Below, one piece after another: positions 22,701 to 24,671 of a stretch of DNA of 24,671 nt (positions within the stretch are counted from its first letter, which is position 1; each line of letters begins with the position of its first letter). A program made the position numbers and the translations under genes. A model generated the notes under the pieces. The model searched no databases and had not been told where the DNA came from. It saw nothing but the letters and a program-made list of their open reading frames with translations. The DNA comes from JALZHR01 sp036389695 (GTDB lineage Bacteria > Acidobacteriota > Blastocatellia > Pyrinomonadales > Pyrinomonadaceae): contig DASVWG010000483.1 in NCBI GenBank assembly GCA_036389695.1, positions 1 through 24,671 of the forward strand, read 5' to 3'.

Positions 22701-23579
22701 GGCAAGCTCGACCGCAAAAGACTGCCGGAACCGACCGTCACAAGAGCCTCGAAAGCGATAGAACCGGCGAGCGACATCGAAAAGGAACTGCTCGCCATCT
22801 GGCGTAAATCTCTGAAAGTCGAGGATTTGAAAACAAACGACGATTTTTTCGCCCTCGGCGGACACTCGATATTAGTCACGCAGGTCATCAACAGTATTAA
22901 TCGACATTATCATCTGGACGTGCCGGTGCGGCTGCTTTTCGAAAATCCGACCGTGCAGACTCTGGCAAAGGCTCTGAGCGAATTCGAAGATGAAGTGTGG
23001 CTGGACGAATCGAAGATGGCTTCGGCGATATTGACGCGCTCCGAGCGCCGTCTGCTGGAGACACTGGACGAATTGACCGAAGACCAGATAGACGATTTTC
23101 TGAAAGAACAGCTCGACGCTCCTTCGCTGCAGGATTTCGACGACGTCGAATCGCTGCTGGCGTGGGCGCGTAATTATCAGACTTCAAATAATGTCAAACC
23201 GAAATCCGCCACTGCCGACGCAAACGGCTCGACGAAAAACGGTCACGACTCAATGCATTCGATATATTTGAAATACTACTACGAGCTGGCACGCACCAAA
23301 GCCGAAATAGACAGCGTCTATCTGCGCCGGTTTAATCCGCTTTCTGTTTTGTCCGCGCCGGATGAGACTGATGATTCGGTCGAAAAACTGCAGGATAAAG
23401 GCAGCGAAATATTTGAAATTTATACGCGCGAAATCAAGCAGCGATTATCCGAAAACGGAAGCATGGAAATGGCGCCCGCCGATTTGAGGGATTGTTGCAG
23501 CCAACTGATGACCATGGCGGGTTTAGCGGCATCAATCAAACCTTTCCGGCTTAACGGTCGGTCGCCCGACAAGAGGTAA
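19704..23579 (+). CDS. Nonribosomal peptide synthetase module C-A-T, predicted serine-activating
   Basis: A 1291-residue single-module NRPS. Residues 1-25 (MDLEKRIAQLSPAKLALLEQ) are a short helical docking-like segment. The condensation domain (~43-480) has SFSQERLWFLEQMDP and the active-site HHIISDG at 178-184. The adenylation domain (~510-1010) shows LFTSGSTGQPKG (663-674), NLYGPTEAAV (801-810), KTGD (891-894) and the final NGKLDRK. Its ten specificity positions, aligned by eye to GrsA, read D710 V711 W714 H753 I777 S779 L802 V810 D811 K1001, i.e. DVWHISLVDK, a serine-type code. The carrier domain (~1022-1092) has LGGHS with the phosphopantetheine site S1055. The last ~190 residues are a helical tail without thioesterase, epimerase or reductase motifs. 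It starts 24 nt after the helical gene and ends 4 nt before the next NRPS, so the assembly line continues in trans. Confidence 0.93.
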   Translation: MDLEKRIAQLSPAKLALLEQKLKKNKPQTRPKAEARNEPRQKYAPLSFSQERLWFLEQMDPDSCIYNLPAMLPLRGQINPGLVEETIRQIVERHSALRTRFVVRDDNPYQEIIDNVDEALDFSVIDLRANNAKSNPKLLEQTLNSEIWVPFNLATGPLLRARLILQPSNENLLLLVMHHIISDGWSINIFTKEFQVLYEAAHSRSAPNLPPLPQQYVDYSISQRKLLQGENLQSLLSYWRTRLEGAPPVLALPLDHPRPARQSFKGALYPFNISRSSLQKLNSICRESGVVPFMVLLSAFKVLLFRYTHQSKIVVGTPIANRSHSELETVIGFFTNTLVLSSSLAPEMSFREFLAQVRDTTLGAYAHQELPFEKLVSELQPERSLSYNPLFQVMFTFQNLPTEKSSVKETAQPSEQPVAEQQQQLSLDVKISKFDLTLAMTETDDGLSAVFEYATDLFEAETVGRMATHLINILEYVLENPDEPLAGFSFLSPSEQKLILEEWNDTSRRWAEVLPLHGRFERWVQKTPDATAVTFRETALTYRQLDQRANRIAGLLQSSGVGVGSIVGICLPRSLEMVIGLFAILKAGAAYMPFEPDYPEARVAYMLDDAKVDYVLTVSETLPALAAHDVNVIALDEIEFEPDEEEDVAPPVDLKPDNLAYVLFTSGSTGQPKGVMVSHGAIDNRLQWMQAEYNLQTNDRVMQKTPFTFDVSVWEFFWTLSEGACLVVAEPDRHKESAYLVELIKKQQVTCMHFVPSMLQLFLHENLAGCDSLNRIICSGEALTVEQCRRLQALPGVSAHNLYGPTEAAVDVTYWDCAEWRDQYLSVPIGRPIANTQIYILNEKFQPAPIGVAGELYIGGHNLAEGYLNKPELTERQFVKNPFTAGTRLYKTGDLARFRSDGNIEYIGRIDSQVKLRGLRIELGEIESLLSLYPGIAEAVVVIHQFDKYDKRLVAYVVLENPEDALDTGAVTAYLGKNLPNYMVPANIMTIAQLPLTPNGKLDRKRLPEPTVTRASKAIEPASDIEKELLAIWRKSLKVEDLKTNDDFFALGGHSILVTQVINSINRHYHLDVPVRLLFENPTVQTLAKALSEFEDEVWLDESKMASAILTRSERRLLETLDELTEDQIDDFLKEQLDAPSLQDFDDVESLLAWARNYQTSNNVKPKSATADANGSTKNGHDSMHSIYLKYYYELARTKAEIDSVYLRRFNPLSVLSAPDETDDSVEKLQDKGSEIFEIYTREIKQRLSENGSMEMAPADLRDCCSQLMTMAGLAASIKPFRLNGRSPDKR

Positions 23580-23583
23580 GAAA

Positions 23584-24671
23584 ATGCTCTCGAAAAACGA
23601 ACTGACAAAATTGAGTGTCGCCGAGAAACGCCGGATTATGAGCGCTTTGCTGCGGCGCAGGTTTCAGGCTCCGAGACTTTTTCCTCTTTCGTATCCGCAG
23701 GAACAGCTCTGGTTTATGGACAAGCTCCAGCCCGGCAGCCCGCTTTACAACATCCCGCTCTACGTCCCGTTTCAAGGCTCTCTGGATGTCGCGAGCCTGC
23801 AGAAGGCGCTCGAAACCATCACGCGGCGGCACGATATGCTGCGCGCTCGCTTTGACGTGGTCAGCGATGAGCCGGTGCAAATCGTCGAGCCCGAAGTCGA
23901 AGTTCATCTGCCGGTTGAAGACCTTTCGAAACTTTCCAGCGGGGAAAAGGACGCGGTCTTCGGTCAATTGCTCAATGAAGAAGTGCAGACGCCGTTTGAT
24001 TTGGCGAGCGGCGTCTGCGTTCGCTACAAGCTGTTTCGACTCGATTCCGCCAATCACCTGCTCAGCGTGACCATGCACCACATCATCACCGACGCGTGGT
24101 CGCTCGGCATATTCGTCACGGAGCTAAACAAAATTTACGAAGCATTTCGGCGCGGACGCCAAGATATACCGCTCGCGCCTCTTCAGGTCGAGTATTCGGA
24201 CTACGCGCAGTGGCAGAGAGCGAATCTGCGCGGTCTGCGCCTGAGCAAGCTGGTGAATTACTGGACTAATCAATTAGCGGGCGCGCCGCATATCATCCAT
24301 CTGCCGACCGATAATCCCCGCCCGACAGACCAGACGTTTAACGGAACGGTCGCCGGCTTTGTCTTCAGCGACGAGCTGAGCGAGGCGCTGATTGCGCTGA
24401 GCCGCCAGTATAAAGTAACTCTTTTTATGCTGCTGCTGGCTTGCTACTACACCTTGCTCTATCGCTACACAGGGCAGGAAGACATTCTGGTCGGCGCGCC
24501 AGTCGCGGGTCGCGGGCATCCGGAGCTGGAATCGATTATCGGACTTTTCATCAATACGCTTATTTTGCGGGTCAGGCTGCACGATACGCAAACCTTCGCG
24601 GAGCTGGTCAAAACCGTTCAAAAAATGTCGCTCGATGCCTTCGAGCATCAGGCTTTGCCGTTTGAAAAGCT
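23584..24671 (+). CDS. Second NRPS, partial: N-terminal condensation domain
   Basis: The frame is open from ATG 23584 to the right edge (362 codons), so this is the 5' end of a larger synthetase. Residues ~1-28 (MLSKNELTKLSVAEKRRIMS) form a charged helical N-terminus, again docking-like. The condensation domain begins at about residue 33 with RLFPLSYPQEQLWFMDKLQP. The active-site motif is MHHIITDAWS (H165, H166, D170), so the usual HHxxxDG has Ala at the last position (A171). Later blocks are LFMLLLACYYTLLYRYTGQE, VGAPVAGRGHPELESIIGLF, INTL and EHQALPFEK. An AGAGG RBS overlaps the upstream stop; the 4-nt spacing implies one operon. It would accept the serine-loaded peptide from the preceding module. 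The amino acid it adds is not visible. Confidence 0.92.
   Translation, partial: MLSKNELTKLSVAEKRRIMSALLRRRFQAPRLFPLSYPQEQLWFMDKLQPGSPLYNIPLYVPFQGSLDVASLQKALETITRRHDMLRARFDVVSDEPVQIVEPEVEVHLPVEDLSKLSSGEKDAVFGQLLNEEVQTPFDLASGVCVRYKLFRLDSANHLLSVTMHHIITDAWSLGIFVTELNKIYEAFRRGRQDIPLAPLQVEYSDYAQWQRANLRGLRLSKLVNYWTNQLAGAPHIIHLPTDNPRPTDQTFNGTVAGFVFSDELSEALIALSRQYKVTLFMLLLACYYTLLYRYTGQEDILVGAPVAGRGHPELESIIGLFINTLILRVRLHDTQTFAELVKTVQKMSLDAFEHQALPFEK

Noticed and set aside
23000..23579. Thioesterase or epimerase domain at the end of the first NRPS
   Set aside because: No GxSxG or epimerase HHxxxDG-type motif occurs after the carrier domain.
1..24671. tRNA, rRNA, transposase or phage genes
   Set aside because: I found no T-loop/anticodon arrangement, no rRNA signature and no DDE or tyrosine recombinase motifs in any reading frame.

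Overview
The window looks like a chromosomal segment of a moderately GC-rich Gram-negative bacterium, most plausibly an Acidobacteriota of the Blastocatellia/Pyrinomonadaceae type. That assignment is inference. It rests on an FG-GAP repeat protein ending in a carboxypeptidase-regulatory-like domain, intergenic spacers built from degenerate short repeats (CACGAAA-, GAGTCAAGAGT- and CATTTATCATT-like), and the mix of PilZ, SPFH, ECF sigma and NRPS genes. No rRNA, tRNA, CRISPR array, transposase or integrase was seen.

Layout. 1-4 kb: msrA with its terminator, a decayed fragment of an FG-GAP gene, then an intact secreted FG-GAP protein made of fourteen 56-residue repeats encoded by indel-free 168-bp units. 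4.07-4.79 kb: a small YcxB-like membrane protein gene lying between two sites with integron attC architecture, an apparent gene cassette without an integrase. 4.9-9.4 kb: a secreted 3D-domain protein (minus strand), a PilZ protein, an L-lysine/saccharopine dehydrogenase translationally coupled to a small membrane protein, a SanA/YdcF-like DUF218 protein and a one-TM protein. 9.6-11.8 kb: a 734-residue membrane-anchored SPFH protein with three internal repeats ahead of the SPFH domain and a coiled coil after it. 11.8-14.6 kb: an apparently N-terminally shortened ORF, an AT-rich RHH/RAMA-like small protein with a palindrome over its promoter, an ECF sigma factor, and an unrecognised exported membrane protein. 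14.7-15.8 kb: a class V PLP aminotransferase.

16.0-24.7 kb: the left end of a nonribosomal peptide locus. On the minus strand a CPA2 cation/proton antiporter is followed after 1 nt by an Sfp-type phosphopantetheinyl transferase. A roughly 1-kb non-coding divergent region, with a candidate structured RNA, separates them from plus-strand genes: a 194-residue helical phasin-like protein, a C-A-T NRPS module whose adenylation-domain code reads DVWHISLVDK (serine-type), and a second NRPS that starts 4 nt later with a condensation domain and runs off the window. The PPTase would activate the carrier domain, the A domain would load serine, and the next module would extend it. The antiporter may help tolerance or export, but that is only inferred from position.

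The most noteworthy signals are the attC-flanked cassette, the vault-like order of domains in the SPFH protein, the NRPS with a helical companion protein and an unusual helical C-terminal tail, and an orphan terminator-ended hairpin array in the NRPS intergenic region.
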